Source of the DNA: Maricaulis sp.
GTDB taxonomy: Bacteria; Pseudomonadota; Alphaproteobacteria; Caulobacterales; Maricaulaceae
DNA length: 64,000 nt
Assembly: GCA_017643585.1 (NCBI GenBank)
Contig: JAEPND010000004.1
Span: 151,011 to 215,010, forward strand
Reading direction: 5' to 3'
In this document: in pieces, positions 63,762-64,000 of the stretch
How the letters are laid out: each line of letters starts with the position of its first letter
How positions within the stretch are numbered: the stretch's first letter is position 1
Notes under the pieces: model-generated
Told to the model about the DNA's origin: nothing
What the model saw: only the letters and a program-made list of their open reading frames with translations
Database searches by the model: none
Position numbers and translations under genes: made by a program

Positions 63762-63775
63762 TGATAACGTTGTCA
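63762..63775. promoter_or_regulatory. LacI-type operator of the gluconate/GH3 operon
   Basis: TGATAACGTTGTCA matches the consensus at 13 of 14 positions. Including flanking AATT on both sides it forms the longest inverted repeat of the set (63759-63778). It is centred 57 bases before the SSS start. Confidence 0.75.
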
Positions 63776-63778
63776 ATT

Positions 63779-64000
63779 GATCACCCAATCGCCGATGATT
63801 GTCAATTCGGGCAGTACCCGTGATCGCGAAGGTGGGGTCGCAATTTTGCACCAACAGAGTTCGCCATGACAGCGCCGCTCTCTGGCACCATGTCCAGGAC
63901 ACTGCCCAGACGGTCGGCATGGTGCTGTCATGTGTGGACGGCCCCTGTTCTGCAAGGTCTGATTTGAGTGATTTCTGATCATTGCGGGTTGCGGTCATGT
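63779..64000. other. Terminal stretch with no supported gene
   Basis: The last ~220 bases hold only short frames without motifs. GCACCATG (63885-63892) and CATGGTGC (63918-63925) form an 8-base inverted repeat with a 25-base spacer. This may belong to an element that continues beyond the window. Confidence 0.4.

Noticed and set aside
1-64000. CRISPR arrays, tRNA or rRNA genes, intact insertion sequences
   Set aside because: No regularly spaced repeats, cloverleaf-like segments, rRNA blocks or transposase motifs were seen in the gaps between genes.

Overview
The window looks like a chromosomal segment of a marine, Gram-negative alphaproteobacterium, most likely a stalked or budding Maricaulis/Hyphomonas-type member of the Caulobacterales-Maricaulales. 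The basis is high G+C coding sequence, two very large TonB-dependent receptors (TBDRs) each next to flavin-dependent 'tryptophan halogenase' family genes, sugar porters of the SSS and GPH families, and a heavy load of beta-glucan enzymes. The taxon is an inference from gene style, not from a marker gene. No tRNA, rRNA, CRISPR array, intact insertion sequence or prophage was seen.

Layout. 1-1489: 3' end of an acetate-type sodium symporter, then a scar holding a headless sigma-54 fragment and the tail of a membrane protein. 1490-6203: a galE, then molybdenum-cofactor genes mobA and moaD-moaE-moaB-moaC-moeA. 6216-12151 (minus): LacI regulator, GH16 laminarinase, GPH sugar porter, cytosolic GH3. 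12365-24559: module A, made of exo-glucanase GH3 lipoprotein, TBDR, and four overlapping or closely spaced halogenase-family genes divergent from the TBDR. 24660-30795: SSS transporter, secreted CBM-like protein, two GH17 enzymes and another SSS transporter. 30792-37849 (minus): complete galactoside operon galT-galK-galE-GH36-GH42. 37982-40839: M24 peptidase and cytochrome P450. 40866-43225 (minus): GPH porter and second LacI regulator. 43370-56879: module B, made of TBDR, four overlapping halogenase-family genes, GH9 endoglucanase and exo-glucanase GH3. 56883-63711 (minus): SSS transporter, gluconate kinase, GH3 lipoprotein, SMP-30 lactonase and gluconate permease.

How it fits together. This is a large, composite beta-glucan (laminarin or mixed-linkage) and galactoside utilisation region. 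Secreted GH16 and GH9 would cut polymer, the TBDRs would import oligosaccharides, lipoprotein GH3 enzymes would release glucose in the periplasm, SSS and GPH carriers would take sugars into the cytoplasm, and cytosolic GH3 and GH17 would finish the job. The last operon offers a parallel branch through gluconolactone, gluconate and 6-phosphogluconate. A recurring LacI-type palindrome (consensus TGACAACGTTGTCA) lies before both TBDR/halogenase divergons, the CBM-like gene, the module B GH3 and the gluconate operon, and once inside the start of a GH3 gene, so it ties the region into one regulon.

Most unusual: modules A and B are diverged copies of one plan (TBDR facing four halogenase-family genes, plus an ExoP-type GH3). 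In both, the second halogenase-family gene has lost the catalytic lysine and glutamate, so each array seems to pair three enzyme-like proteins with one pseudoenzyme. The first halogenase of module B also carries two substitutions in its FAD-binding motif.
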